This document shows positions 1 to 9,314 of a DNA stretch of 53,002 bases, piece by piece; position 1 is the first letter of the stretch, and each line of letters starts with the position of its first letter. Source of the stretch: Saprospiraceae bacterium. Lineage in GTDB: Bacteria > Bacteroidota > Bacteroidia > Chitinophagales > Saprospiraceae. The stretch covers positions 1 to 53,002 of the forward strand of contig JANQRV010000035.1 in the NCBI GenBank assembly GCA_028284395.1, read 5' to 3'. The position numbers and the translations under genes are program-made. The notes under the pieces were generated by a model. That model saw nothing but the letters and a program-made list of their open reading frames with translations, had not been told where the DNA came from and made no database searches.

Positions 1-1578
1 GTTGCTCAGACAGTTTTGTCAGTTCCACTATTAGAGGTGGTATTCCCAGGTGTTAGTTTGGTACTGGATATGTCCTATACCCCCAAGTTGCCCAGGAGCG
101 TCGTTCGTTCGGGTTATACCAAAGACGATTATTTCAATTGGGTCCATTGGTTTCCACAGGCTGGCGTATACGAAAAGAATTTGGCCGGTGAGTGGGGGTG
201 GAACTGCCACCAGTTTCAGCGTTCCACAGAATATTACTCGGATTTTGGTACCTACCGGGTCGAATTAACTGCAGCAGAACAATTTGTAATTGGTACGACT
301 GGTTGTAAAATCGATGAAAAACAAAATGGAGATGGGACCAATACCTATGTCTTTTATGCGGAAGATGTGATTGACTTCGCTTGGGTGGCCTATCCACTGT
401 TCGAAGAAGTGATGGATCGTTGGGAGGATGTAAGCATCCGACTACTAGTTCCGCCCGAACACTGTTCGCTTGCGCCCCGGTTCGTCAGGGCAATAAAAAA
501 TGCACTGGCATATTTGGATGAACATGTAGGGCCTTATCCATACCCCATTATTACGATGGTGGACCCACCGGTCCATGCCCTTAATACCGGGTTTATGGAA
601 TATCCTACTTTGATTACGATGGCTTCGTGTTACCGCATGCCGACCGGAGTTCGAACGGTTGAATCATTGGTAATGCACGAGTTTACCCATCAGTACTTCA
701 TGGGTATGGTTGCGACCAATGAGAAAGAAGAAGCATGGATGGATGAGGGGCTGACCACCTATTTTGAGGATCGGATTATGGAAGCAAACTACAGCGGATT
801 GATCGAAGGCCTGGGGTATCTCGCGACGAATAAAGCTTTTACCAGGAATGAATATGCGAGCCTCGACAATCCCTCATTTGGGGCGATTGCTCGTCCAAGT
901 TGGGAAATAGAGGGGAACTACAAAGGTTTGATCTACAGCAAAACGGCAACTGTACTGCATACCCTACATGGTTTAGTTGGGGATGAAACAATCGATCAGG
1001 TATTTAAGACCTATTTTCAACGGTGGAAATTTAAGCACCCGAAAGCTCAGGATTTTATCGATGTAGTTAATGAGGTGGTTCACGCCCGGCATGGTGATGA
1101 GTTTGGAGAAAGCATGGATTGGTTTTTCGACCAATGTTTATACGGTACTGGGGTTTGCGACTATGTGTTGACGGAGATTTCTAACGGAAGAAGTTTTGTT
1201 GACCACGGGGTTTTCGACAAGAAAGGAGGTGGCAAGGAATTCAGGGAAGGAAAAGACGGAGCAGAATATCTTGGGGCAGTCACAGTAGAGCGAAGAGGAG
1301 AATTGTATTTTCCGGTTACAATTGAAGTGCATTTTGAAGATGGCAGTACCCAAACCGTGAACTGGTCTGGTAAAGACAACATCAAAACTTTTGAATTCAG
1401 GGGAGATGTCAGGATCCTCAGCGCTCACATCGATCCGGAACAAAAGATATTGATGGACCTGGATTTCAACAATAACAGTAAAACTCTAGAGCCTAAAAAA
1501 CGACCGTTGTGGAAGTATGTGCTCAAAGCGGTTTTTTGGGTTCAAAATCTTCTTCAATCAGTGGGTTTTATGATATAG
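1..1578 (+). CDS. M1 family metallopeptidase, 5' end missing
   Basis: The reading frame is already open at the first base of the window, so the N-terminal part lies outside; the TTG at base 16 is only the first permitted start, not the real one. It is a gluzincin aminopeptidase of family M1. The zinc motif HEFTH (first His codon at base 676) is followed 18 residues later by the Glu of a DEGLTTYFE segment, giving HExxH-18-E. The substrate-positioning motif GFMEYP (the family's GAMEN equivalent) precedes it. The C-terminal third is less conserved and ends with a hydrophobic stretch (FWVQNLLQSVGFMI) that may be a membrane anchor. M1 enzymes remove N-terminal residues from peptides; bacteroidal members of this type are usually envelope-located. 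The next gene starts 4 bases after the stop, so the two are probably co-transcribed. The family is certain; the substrate is unknown. Confidence 0.9.
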   Translation, partial: VAQTVLSVPLLEVVFPGVSLVLDMSYTPKLPRSVVRSGYTKDDYFNWVHWFPQAGVYEKNLAGEWGWNCHQFQRSTEYYSDFGTYRVELTAAEQFVIGTTGCKIDEKQNGDGTNTYVFYAEDVIDFAWVAYPLFEEVMDRWEDVSIRLLVPPEHCSLAPRFVRAIKNALAYLDEHVGPYPYPIITMVDPPVHALNTGFMEYPTLITMASCYRMPTGVRTVESLVMHEFTHQYFMGMVATNEKEEAWMDEGLTTYFEDRIMEANYSGLIEGLGYLATNKAFTRNEYASLDNPSFGAIARPSWEIEGNYKGLIYSKTATVLHTLHGLVGDETIDQVFKTYFQRWKFKHPKAQDFIDVVNEVVHARHGDEFGESMDWFFDQCLYGTGVCDYVLTEISNGRSFVDHGVFDKKGGGKEFREGKDGAEYLGAVTVERRGELYFPVTIEVHFEDGSTQTVNWSGKDNIKTFEFRGDVRILSAHIDPEQKILMDLDFNNNSKTLEPKKRPLWKYVLKAVFWVQNLLQSVGFMI

Positions 1579-1582
1579 CGAC

Positions 1583-2482
1583 ATGATTAAAGCATTTTTA
1601 TTAGGTATTCGGTCAGGGTTGCGGTTATGGCGGATCGGTCTTTTGGCCTACTTACTACAGTTTCTGGTTGCCTTTGCATTTGGGATGCAGGTATTTTCTG
1701 TTCTAGATTCTGGCATTGGAGATTCGTTGATGTTGGATAGATTAGGAAAGGGGTTTGATTATTCGGTTGTATACGATTTTTTGAATTACAATGGAGGGGC
1801 CTATGCAACATTAATTGGTCAATTGAAATGGGTTTTGATCGGCTACTTTTTGGCTAGTACCTTTATTAATGGAGGAATTCTGAAGGCCATTTGCGATGAT
1901 CGGCTGTCGGTTACTGCCTTTTTTCATGGGGGAATCAGCATCTTTCTACCCTTTCTGGGGATGGGGCTATTCTTTTTGTTATGTACACTCGTTTGGTCGA
2001 TCATAATTTGGGTGCCATTTTTCTCCTCCGTCTTTTGGATGCTCCGAAATTTACCCTCCGAAAAGGTATTGTTTATATTTCTATTCCTGTTAATTTTATT
2101 ATATGCTTTGGGTTTGGTCGTACTGTTCAGTTGGTCCGTACTGGCACGAATCAAATATCTGCGCGCTGGCTTTTCTGTCATTCAGTCGATTTGGCGGGGA
2201 TTGAGATCCTACTTTCGAAATCTATTTTCCATTACGGGGCTGGTATTGCTTTTTGGCGTAGTGCAACTCTTAGTTACCGCATTTTACTGGAACTTAGACC
2301 AACCAGGGTTGGGAAGCTCGTTGGGAATATTATTGTCGGTTTTTATTCTTCAACAGGTATTTGTAATTTTTAGAGTCTTCTGGCGGATGATGGTTTACAG
2401 TGGAGTCCTGGGGTATGCAAAAGACTTAACCGCAATACAGAATAACGATCAGCCACTTAACGATTCCGATTCTTCCAATTGA
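1583..2482 (+). CDS. Polytopic membrane protein of unknown function
   Basis: A 299-residue, strongly hydrophobic protein with about six membrane segments, at roughly residues 15-40, 75-100, 110-150, 160-190, 210-232 and 240-265. Polar residues are concentrated at the N-terminus and in the short Ser/Asp/Asn-rich C-terminal tail (ending NDSDSSN). I recognise no catalytic motif. The overall look is like the loosely defined YciC/DUF4013-type membrane proteins, but I would not assign it to one. It starts 4 bases after the M1 peptidase gene, which suggests translational coupling and a possible shared role at the membrane. The start at 1583 is the first ATG after the upstream stop and gives a charged N-terminus before the first helix. 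Confidence 0.75.
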   Translation: MIKAFLLGIRSGLRLWRIGLLAYLLQFLVAFAFGMQVFSVLDSGIGDSLMLDRLGKGFDYSVVYDFLNYNGGAYATLIGQLKWVLIGYFLASTFINGGILKAICDDRLSVTAFFHGGISIFLPFLGMGLFFLLCTLVWSIIIWVPFFSSVFWMLRNLPSEKVLFIFLFLLILLYALGLVVLFSWSVLARIKYLRAGFSVIQSIWRGLRSYFRNLFSITGLVLLFGVVQLLVTAFYWNLDQPGLGSSLGILLSVFILQQVFVIFRVFWRMMVYSGVLGYAKDLTAIQNNDQPLNDSDSSN

Positions 2483-2512
2483 ACCACTAGGACACAACAA
2501 AAACAAAAGAAA

Positions 2513-3451
2513 ATGATACCAGCAGACGAAACGTTTGGGGGGACTTTTCCCTTTCAACCTAATTTCTCGGAAGCGCCCGGTTTTCGGATGCATTATGTAG
2601 ATGAGGGAGAAGGAGATGTAATTATTTGCCTTCATGGAGAACCTACCTGGGGGTATCTCTATCGAAACTTTATCCCCAAATTAGCAAAAACGCACCGTGT
2701 TATTGTCCCGGATCATATGGGGTTTGGCAAGAGTGAAACACCAAAGAATAAAGAATATGTTTTTAAAACGCATGTCGAGAATTTGATGGCACTGGTCGAT
2801 GACCTAGGTTTGACAGATCTCACAATTGTGGCGCAGGATTGGGGTGGCCCGATTGCGGGTTCTTTCGCACTCCGGCAACCCGATAAGGTCAAGAGATTCT
2901 GCTTAATGAATACCATGCTGGGGTTTGGAGGAGCGGTTAGGGAGCTTCCGAAACCCGATCCAGAATTGCCCAAATTACATCAATCTTCTTGGTTTAATTG
3001 GGTTCGGAAGGCATACGCCGATGGAACTTACTACTCTGTGATGCAGCATATGGGCGATAATGTTTTGGGCATTATGAAAAAATTGTATTTCGATAATTCG
3101 GCTGCCGTTGATGAAGAATGGATGCGGGCCTATTCAATGCCTTTCCCAACGGTAGAGGAATCCATCGGAGCGGTAGAATTTCCATTAGATGTTGCTTTGG
3201 ATCGCCTATCTAAATATGTCATAGAAGGTGTGAAAATGGGTAATCTTGAGCGGGTAAGATCAAAGCCGGCAATGTTGGCGGAAGGCATGAAAGACAAGGC
3301 GATGCCCCCCGCTCTGGTCATAGATGATTTCCGGAGGCTTTTCCCTAATGGACCAATTGTTGAAATCGAGCATGCCGGACATTTTTGTCAGGAGGATGCT
3401 CCGGAAACCTTAGTGGCCCTTATCCAACAATTTATCCAAATGACTGACTGA
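2513..3451 (+). CDS. Alpha/beta hydrolase, haloalkane dehalogenase-like
   Basis: A 312-residue alpha/beta hydrolase. HGEPTWGYLYR near residue 41 is the oxyanion-hole loop of haloalkane dehalogenases (DhlA-like HGEPTW). The nucleophile elbow is VAQDWGG with Asp109 as nucleophile followed by Trp110; Asp rather than Ser and the adjacent halide-binding Trp are the hallmark of haloalkane dehalogenases. The catalytic His is most likely His290 in HAGHF near the C-terminus. Family members hydrolyse carbon-halogen bonds to an alcohol and halide, in the cytoplasm. Not every protein with these motifs has been shown to dehalogenate, and fluoroacetate dehalogenases and some epoxide hydrolases share the fold and the Asp nucleophile, so the activity is an inference. 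It lies 30 bases after the membrane protein and 25 bases before the DinB-like gene. Confidence 0.85.
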   Translation: MIPADETFGGTFPFQPNFSEAPGFRMHYVDEGEGDVIICLHGEPTWGYLYRNFIPKLAKTHRVIVPDHMGFGKSETPKNKEYVFKTHVENLMALVDDLGLTDLTIVAQDWGGPIAGSFALRQPDKVKRFCLMNTMLGFGGAVRELPKPDPELPKLHQSSWFNWVRKAYADGTYYSVMQHMGDNVLGIMKKLYFDNSAAVDEEWMRAYSMPFPTVEESIGAVEFPLDVALDRLSKYVIEGVKMGNLERVRSKPAMLAEGMKDKAMPPALVIDDFRRLFPNGPIVEIEHAGHFCQEDAPETLVALIQQFIQMTD

Positions 3452-3476
3452 TGAATATTAAACAGATGAATGAAAC

Positions 3477-3926
3477 ATGATGAAATTATTTGAAGAATTG
3501 GAATATACGAGAGATTTGACGCTGAAGTGTTTTGAACTGTCGGAAGAGGATCTGCTCAGACGGTACAGTCCGGGAAAGTGGACGGTCCGGGAATTGTTGA
3601 ATCACATCGTTGATGCTGAAACGGTACTATATGATCGGATTCGGCGGACCATTGCCAAACCCGGTCAGGTGATTTGGGCATTTGATCAGGATGCTTGGTG
3701 CAAACAATTAGATTATATGACTTTTCCCTTGGAATTGAACAAAGCGACCTATATGGCAGTTAGAGCTGCTGTTATCTACTTGGCCCAACAATTTTATGAG
3801 GAGCGCGGGACTAATGGCTTTGTCCACAGTGCAACCGGTATTCGAACTTTGAAAGATGAGTTCGATAAGGTAGCCTGGCACAATGCACACCATTTGAATC
3901 AGATCCAATTGGCCTTGTCCATCTAA
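3477..3926 (+). CDS. DinB-like four-helix-bundle protein
   Basis: A 149-residue protein with the DinB/YfiT fold signature. It has an N-terminal helix, then SPGKWTVRELLNHIVDAE with His at about residue 43, and a C-terminal helix with DEFDKVAWHNAHHLNQI carrying His residues spaced for a metal site. In this superfamily three His residues usually bind a divalent metal, and members act as thiol-dependent transferases or have no known reaction. The substrate cannot be read from sequence. The length is normal for the family. It follows the dehalogenase-like gene closely and its stop codon is one base from the stop of the convergent MBL-fold gene, so there is no room for a terminator between them. 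Confidence 0.85.
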   Translation: MMKLFEELEYTRDLTLKCFELSEEDLLRRYSPGKWTVRELLNHIVDAETVLYDRIRRTIAKPGQVIWAFDQDAWCKQLDYMTFPLELNKATYMAVRAAVIYLAQQFYEERGTNGFVHSATGIRTLKDEFDKVAWHNAHHLNQIQLALSI

Positions 3927-3927
3927 A

Positions 3928-4569
3928 TCAGGTGAGGAATGGATTGGATACTCTCTCTTTGCCAATGGTGGTGCTACCGCCGTGTCCGGGATATACTGTT
4001 ACATCGTCTCCCAGTGGAAGCAACTTTTCTTTGATACTTCGTATGAGAGTATTGTAATCGCCACCGGGAAGGTCCGTTCTGCCAATGCTACCGTCAAATA
4101 GAACGTCACCGGCTATTAACACTTTATCGGTGTCGCAGTAGAAAGAAAGACTTGCAGGAGAATGCCCTGGCGTCAGGATAGCTACCAGTGAGCTATCGCC
4201 AATGGTGATAACATCGCCCTCTTCAATGAAATGTCCGGGTTCGGGCTGTGTATCGGGTAGAGGGATACCGTATAGTTGACCAATTTGAGGTACGGTTTTG
4301 AGCACGGTCAATTCTCCTCGATGGATTTCCAGCTTCAGGCTGTATTCATTAGCGATGAATTGATTGCCAAAAACATGGTCAATGTGGCAGTGGGTATTGA
4401 TTAGTTTTACCGGGTGTAGATTGTGTTCGTTAATGTAGTTCTTCAATTGTTCACGCTCCATTTGAGAATAACAACCTGGATCAAAAATAATACAGTCCTT
4501 ACTTTCGTCATAGACTACGTAAGTGTTCTCTTGAAATGGGTTAAATGTTAGGCAGCCAACATGAAGCAT
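3928..4569 (-). CDS. MBL-fold metallo-hydrolase (glyoxalase II-like)
   Basis: A 213-residue metallo-beta-lactamase-fold protein. The zinc motif THCHIDH (HxHxDH) lies at about residue 56, followed by GHSPASLSFY, AGDVLFDGSIGR and the final PGHGGSTTIG, in the order typical of glyoxalase II-like small MBL hydrolases. GRTDLPGGD is common in the YcbL/hydroxyacylglutathione hydrolase-like group. Such enzymes bind two metals in the cytoplasm and hydrolyse thioesters or related substrates; the substrate here is not determinable. I start it at the Met of MLHVGCLTFNPFQENTY (base 4569), where family similarity begins; the frame stays open upstream to 4935 but that extension overlaps the next gene and its promoter. 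It ends one base from the DinB-like stop. Confidence 0.88.
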   Translation of the reverse strand: MLHVGCLTFNPFQENTYVVYDESKDCIIFDPGCYSQMEREQLKNYINEHNLHPVKLINTHCHIDHVFGNQFIANEYSLKLEIHRGELTVLKTVPQIGQLYGIPLPDTQPEPGHFIEEGDVITIGDSSLVAILTPGHSPASLSFYCDTDKVLIAGDVLFDGSIGRTDLPGGDYNTLIRSIKEKLLPLGDDVTVYPGHGGSTTIGKERVSNPFLT

Positions 4570-4706
4570 CTTTTCCTGTTTATAGACTAGATAATTCGAT
4601 GGGAAAATTATAAATTGTTTATCGGAGACCAATACGCATTTTAGATTGGCAATTATTAGTCCCATAGCCACATTATACTCTTTTTTTTCAACTTCTAGGG
4701 TGAAAA

Positions 4707-4737
4707 TTGTGTTCAAAAACTGTCTTATGTCATTTTG
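4707..4737 (+). promoter_or_regulatory. Candidate Bacteroidota promoter of the 4757 gene
   Basis: TTG at 4707-4709, a 20-base spacer, and TCATTTTG at 4730-4737, one mismatch from the -7 consensus TAnnTTTG. This places transcription start near 4744, about 13 bases before the ATG at 4757, and supports that start over the upstream ATG at 4646. Confidence 0.4.
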
Positions 4738-4756
4738 CTTATCGAAACTACACATT

Positions 4757-7700
4757 ATGTACTTAAAAATATACTTCTCGTTATTCGCTTTTACGTTGGT
4801 CCTTACGGGCGTTATGGGACAAGGGACACAAGTGGAATTCGGGAAAAACAGAGTGCAATACCACCGTGATTTTGCGGAATGGTCGAAGTATGAGAGTGAT
4901 AATTTTATTACGTATTGGTACGGAGAAGGGCGCAATGTCGGACAAGCGGTTGTACAGTTGGCCGAATACGACTTTTACGATATTCAAAATACCCTGGAGC
5001 ACCGAATCAATCAAAAGATACAAATCATTGTCTATACCGATCTTACTGACCTCAAGCAAAGTAATATTGGCAATGAAGAAGTCTTTACGAATACCGGTGG
5101 TCAGACTAAAATAGTTGGCAACAAAATCTTTGTCTACTTTGACGGTAATCACAACAACCTGCGCAAAAAGATCCGGGAAGGGATCGCCTCCGTCTATTTG
5201 GATGCGATGCTCTTCGGTTCAAATTTACAGGAGATTGTACAGAATGCCGTCATGATGAATCTCCCAGATTGGTTTAAGAAGGGGCTGGTGTCTTATGTAG
5301 GAGAAAACTGGGATACGGACTCAGACAACATGCTTCGCGATATTGTGTTGGACGAAGAATTTGAAGGGTTTGACATTTTTGCGGAGGAAAACCCCGAATT
5401 AGCGGGCCGTTCCCTATGGTTTTTCATTAGTGAAAATTTTGGCACTTCTACAGTTTCTAACTTGCTGTATTTGACGCGAATCAACCGAAGTGTTGAAAGT
5501 GGATTCTTGTATGTTCTCAATAGTTCTTATGAACAGGTCATTGTCAGTTGGACAAACTATTACAAGCAAAGATATCTCGGAGAGGTAAAGGAGCGGGAGT
5601 CATTTAAGGGTATGCAAATACCGATAAAGAACAAAAGGAACTTACCGATCAGTCAGGTGAAATTGAGCCCTGATGGGACCAAATTAGTCTACGTTACTAA
5701 TGAAATTGGTAAATACAAAGTTTACTTGCACGATATTCCCAATAAAGAGCGGCAGATGATTTTTAAGGGGGGATTCCGCAATGCCTTTCAGGCGACTGAT
5801 TACAACTATCCACTAGTGGCCTGGAGTCCAAGTGGTTTGGAGATCGCTATGGTCTACGAGAAACGGGATGTGATTAAATTCATGCGGTATGATGTGATGA
5901 CCAAGAAAACATCTGAAGAAGACATGGCGCCCCAATATCAACGCATATACAGCATGGAATACGTCAATCCTACCATGCTGGTTTTTTCTGCTGGCGTACA
6001 AGGTTTTTCCGATATCTTTCTTTACATCCCACGCACCAGGCAGACGCAACGGATTACCCGGGATTTTTACGACGACCTGGACGCAACGGTAGTCAACGTA
6101 AGGGATAAGAAAGGAATCCTTTTTGCATCCAATCGCCCCGACACCTTATTGTCTTCTTTACGGCTAGATAGTATTTTGCCGATTAGCACCTTTGACATAT
6201 TCTATTACGATCTGAAGAACAAACCCAAAGAGTTGGTTAGGGTAACTCATACTCCTTTGGCGAATGAACGCCAACCAGCAGGTATTGATACAACCTACTT
6301 TTCTTATTTAAGTGATCGCAGTGGGATCTATAACCGGGAAGCAGCTTACCTAGAAGATTACGTCCATCACATTGAGCAGGTGATTAAACTTACAGAAGGG
6401 GAGGACATCATTATGCACGCGGATTCAAGTCTTGCGCTGCTGGATTCTACGCTTATCGACACGATCATTTATCGACCGGTGATCAAACAGCGAGCAGTCA
6501 TTCATCAGAATTCCAACTACAAACGGGGCTTGCTGGAACAGAATACTGCTCCCAGGGTGAGCAGGCAGGCCAATCTGGTATTTGAGGGAGGAACCAATAG
6601 AGTATACATAGATAGTATTAAAACAGATTACATGCCCAGTCTGCCATTTTCCTCCTTTCAAATGGCAAAGCTCAAAAACGTGGCGGAACTGGCAGATCAA
6701 GAAAAGCAAGAAGAAGGTGGAAAGCAAAAAACGGATGATGAAGACCCTTTCGACATCAAGGTAGAATCGAGAGATACCGACAGTAATCCACCTAAAGAAG
6801 GTGATAAACCCCTTAATATGGCGGAAGAAGAGGTGACCAAGGATACAGCAAAAGTGGACATCGACAATTATTTATTTCAAAGTGAATTCGATGACGAGGA
6901 AGAGGAAGAGGAAGTTCGTCCAAATATCATTCCTCAAGGAGCCGACCCCTCGAATGAGGAGGTAGTGGCAAATGCTATTCCCATACTTGAGGATGGTGTC
7001 ATTAGCAATGCGGCAGAAGAAGAGGAAAGCGATGTCTACGAATTTCGCCCCGGCCGGATTACCCCCTATCGTTTGGAATTTAGGACGGATTATGTTACGA
7101 CACAATTGGACAATAGTTTACTTTTTCAGGGGCTGGAAAGCTTTGCTGCGAATCCGCAAGAGTTTGGTTATCCACCTCCAGGAATATTGTTGAAAGCCAA
7201 TTTCAAGGACCTTTTCGAAGATTATGAATTTGAAGGAGGCGTTCGGATTCCCACCACCTTTAATGGCTCTGAGTATTTTCTCATATTTGACGATAAGAAA
7301 AAACGCCTGGATAAGAGATATGCGGTTTACCGGAAGAATGAGCGGTTAAACCAAGAAAGCAATTTCTTTGTGCCTAAGAAGCAAGAAGTCAATATTTTGC
7401 TTGGGCAATATAGTGTTCGCTATCCACTGGATATTTTCAGGAGTGTGAGAGCCATTTCTACACTGAGAAGAGATCGAATCACTCAGTTGGCTACGGAAAG
7501 TACTACGTTAGAGACTGAAACGGAAAGTGTAGAAAGAGTTGGGCTTCGACTTGAATATGTATTTGACAACACATTGGATGTTGCTTTGAATATTAAGAAT
7601 GGGACTCGGTACAAAGTCTATGCAGAAGCGGTTAAAAGGTTTGACCTCAGTCTTTCCGACGGGATCAATTTATCTTTCAACGAGGGTTTTATGACCATCT

Positions 7701-8293
7701 TGGGGGTTGATGCCCGGCATTATCAACGATTGCTAAAGCACAGTGTTTTTGCCACTAGATTTGCTGCGGCGACTTCCTTTGGTTCCGAACAAATCCTCTA
7801 TTATTTAGGTGGAGTTGACAACTGGTTGTTCCCGAGCTTCAATAACGAGACACCAGTATCTTCCGATAGAGATTTTGCGTTCCAAACACTGTCGACTAAT
7901 TTGCGTGGGTTTAAAGTGAACATCCGAAATGGAAATTCCTTTGCCCTCATTAACTCAGAAGTTCGAGTTCCGGTATTCAAATATATTTCCAAGAGAATTC
8001 GATCGTCTTTTTTCCGAAATTTCCAATTGGTTGGATTCTTTGACGTCGGTACTGCCTGGACTGGTAGTGATCCATATGGGCAGGACAATCCATTGAATAC
8101 AAAGGTAATTCCGAACTCAGATTTGGTTTCTGTCAAAGTTAATTTTTTCCGGGATCCCATTGTAGCAGGATACGGTATGGGGCTGCGTACCATGTTGTTT
8201 GGCTATTTCCTCCGACTGGATTATGCTTGGGGAATCGAGACCAGAAAGGTACAAGACCCAATGTTGTACATTTCCTTGGGGATGGATTTCTAA
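4757..8293 (+). CDS. Outer-membrane fusion: peptidase-MA-like, beta-propeller and C-terminal barrel
   Basis: A 1178-residue protein. I chose ATG 4757 because it gives a clean signal peptide (MYLKIYFSLFAFTLVLTGVMG, cut before QGTQ). Residues about 25-280 resemble the peptidase-MA/basic-secretory fold, but where HExxH is expected the sequence reads LPDWFKKGLVSY, so the catalytic motif appears lost. Residues about 300-590 form a TolB/PD40-like propeller (LSPDGTKLVYVT and WSPSGLEIAMVY repeats). Residues about 640-760 are acidic low complexity with a run of Glu near 7.0 kb. From about 780 the alternating strands (for example FRTDYVTTQLDNSLLFQ) and the terminal aromatic ending YISLGMDF fit an outer-membrane beta-barrel. 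The likely site is the outer membrane with a periplasmic propeller. It overlaps the convergent OmpA gene by 4 bases. The function is unknown. Confidence 0.8.
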   Translation: MYLKIYFSLFAFTLVLTGVMGQGTQVEFGKNRVQYHRDFAEWSKYESDNFITYWYGEGRNVGQAVVQLAEYDFYDIQNTLEHRINQKIQIIVYTDLTDLKQSNIGNEEVFTNTGGQTKIVGNKIFVYFDGNHNNLRKKIREGIASVYLDAMLFGSNLQEIVQNAVMMNLPDWFKKGLVSYVGENWDTDSDNMLRDIVLDEEFEGFDIFAEENPELAGRSLWFFISENFGTSTVSNLLYLTRINRSVESGFLYVLNSSYEQVIVSWTNYYKQRYLGEVKERESFKGMQIPIKNKRNLPISQVKLSPDGTKLVYVTNEIGKYKVYLHDIPNKERQMIFKGGFRNAFQATDYNYPLVAWSPSGLEIAMVYEKRDVIKFMRYDVMTKKTSEEDMAPQYQRIYSMEYVNPTMLVFSAGVQGFSDIFLYIPRTRQTQRITRDFYDDLDATVVNVRDKKGILFASNRPDTLLSSLRLDSILPISTFDIFYYDLKNKPKELVRVTHTPLANERQPAGIDTTYFSYLSDRSGIYNREAAYLEDYVHHIEQVIKLTEGEDIIMHADSSLALLDSTLIDTIIYRPVIKQRAVIHQNSNYKRGLLEQNTAPRVSRQANLVFEGGTNRVYIDSIKTDYMPSLPFSSFQMAKLKNVAELADQEKQEEGGKQKTDDEDPFDIKVESRDTDSNPPKEGDKPLNMAEEEVTKDTAKVDIDNYLFQSEFDDEEEEEEVRPNIIPQGADPSNEEVVANAIPILEDGVISNAAEEEESDVYEFRPGRITPYRLEFRTDYVTTQLDNSLLFQGLESFAANPQEFGYPPPGILLKANFKDLFEDYEFEGGVRIPTTFNGSEYFLIFDDKKKRLDKRYAVYRKNERLNQESNFFVPKKQEVNILLGQYSVRYPLDIFRSVRAISTLRRDRITQLATESTTLETETESVERVGLRLEYVFDNTLDVALNIKNGTRYKVYAEAVKRFDLSLSDGINLSFNEGFMTILGVDARHYQRLLKHSVFATRFAAATSFGSEQILYYLGGVDNWLFPSFNNETPVSSDRDFAFQTLSTNLRGFKVNIRNGNSFALINSEVRVPVFKYISKRIRSSFFRNFQLVGFFDVGTAWTGSDPYGQDNPLNTKVIPNSDLVSVKVNFFRDPIVAGYGMGLRTMLFGYFLRLDYAWGIETRKVQDPMLYISLGMDF

Positions 8294-9213
8294 TTCAGGC
8301 GTAAAGATTGCAGTCTTTTCTTGACTTCTCTAACAAGGACGTTATTGCCTTTAGAGATGACAAACTGTATTCTTCTGTTTTTATCTTTTCCTTCGCTTGT
8401 TTCATTGGAGGTCGTAGGGACGAATTCTCCCTTGCCGGCAACGGTGAGCTGATTGGGGTTCAGTTCAAATTCCTCTACCAGCATTTGCGCGATTGAAGCT
8501 GATTGTAAAACACTAAGGTCCCAATTGTCCCGGTAAGAACGGGTATTAGCCGTGGAATTATCCGTATGTCCGACGATGGTTATATACTTATCGGGGTTTT
8601 TGTTTAGAATTTTACTGATTGTTTCCAAGGTCTTTATAGCATTACTGGAACTTCTGGTGTTGATTTTGTGTCGCCCTTTTTGGAAAAACACACTAGAGGA
8701 TATGTTGAGGTGAAGTTCATTACCTACTACTGCAAATGTGGCCTGACCCAAGGAGTCCAGTTGGGAGAGGGAGTCTCTGCAGGTATTCATAAGGTCATTA
8801 ATCGCGTTTTCCGTATCCGTGAGAAAAATATTTAACTCATTGATTTTCAATTCTTTTTCCTCTAAGTCTTTTTCTTTATCTTGGATGGTTTCCTGTAGAG
8901 ATTGTCTTTGTGACAAGGCGAGGTCGGTCACATTCTCGATTTGCCCTTGCAAATCGTCGATGCGGTCCTGCAATTTATCCTGTACCGTTAGAAGTGCTTT
9001 GTTCTCTCCTTCTTTTTGTGCGATGACTAGGCCAAGACTGTCATTCTTGTAATTAGAAGTCTCTAACTTGTAGGTCATCTGCGTTAATTCGGCGTCGAAG
9101 CCACTCTTCATTTCACCAATTGCTTCCTGATGTTTTTTAGTGCTGATACAAGATGATAGCAGAATGGATACAGCAAGAAAGAGGACAGTCCGGAGTTGAA
9201 TTCTTCTCCACAT
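8290..9213 (-). CDS. OmpA-domain lipoprotein with coiled coil
   Basis: A 307-residue protein. The N-terminus is a lipoprotein signal (charged MWRRIQLRT, hydrophobic core, lipobox SILLSSC near residue 22). Residues about 35-145 are heptad-rich with many Leu, Glu, Lys and Gln, consistent with a long coiled coil. Residues about 165-295 are an OmpA C-terminal peptidoglycan-binding domain with VGHTDNSTANTRSY, WDLSVLQSASIAQML, VAGKGEFVPTTSN and the terminal KDKNRRIQFVI. The Asp of GHTD and Arg of NRR are the residues that contact diaminopimelate in the family. It probably tethers the outer membrane to peptidoglycan. It lies 101 bases upstream, on the opposite side of transcription, from the coiled-coil gene at 9315 that reads the same way. 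Confidence 0.9.
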   Translation of the reverse strand: MWRRIQLRTVLFLAVSILLSSCISTKKHQEAIGEMKSGFDAELTQMTYKLETSNYKNDSLGLVIAQKEGENKALLTVQDKLQDRIDDLQGQIENVTDLALSQRQSLQETIQDKEKDLEEKELKINELNIFLTDTENAINDLMNTCRDSLSQLDSLGQATFAVVGNELHLNISSSVFFQKGRHKINTRSSSNAIKTLETISKILNKNPDKYITIVGHTDNSTANTRSYRDNWDLSVLQSASIAQMLVEEFELNPNQLTVAGKGEFVPTTSNETSEGKDKNRRIQFVISKGNNVLVREVKKRLQSLRLN

Positions 9214-9314
9214 ATTCCAATAAGATTATTATAGCCTGAGAAAATTTAAAGAAGAGGACAGGAGACAACGGCGTTTTTCTTCGGGTCGATGTCTCCCAAC
9301 CATGTCAGAACGAA

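Noticed and set aside
4646..4756. Upstream extension of the 4757 gene from ATG 4646
   Set aside because: The extra 37 residues precede a complete signal peptide and would cover the candidate promoter at 4707-4737.
4570..4935. Upstream extension of the MBL hydrolase
   Set aside because: The added residues are not protein-like, overlap the divergent gene and its promoter, and the fold begins at MLHVGCLTF.
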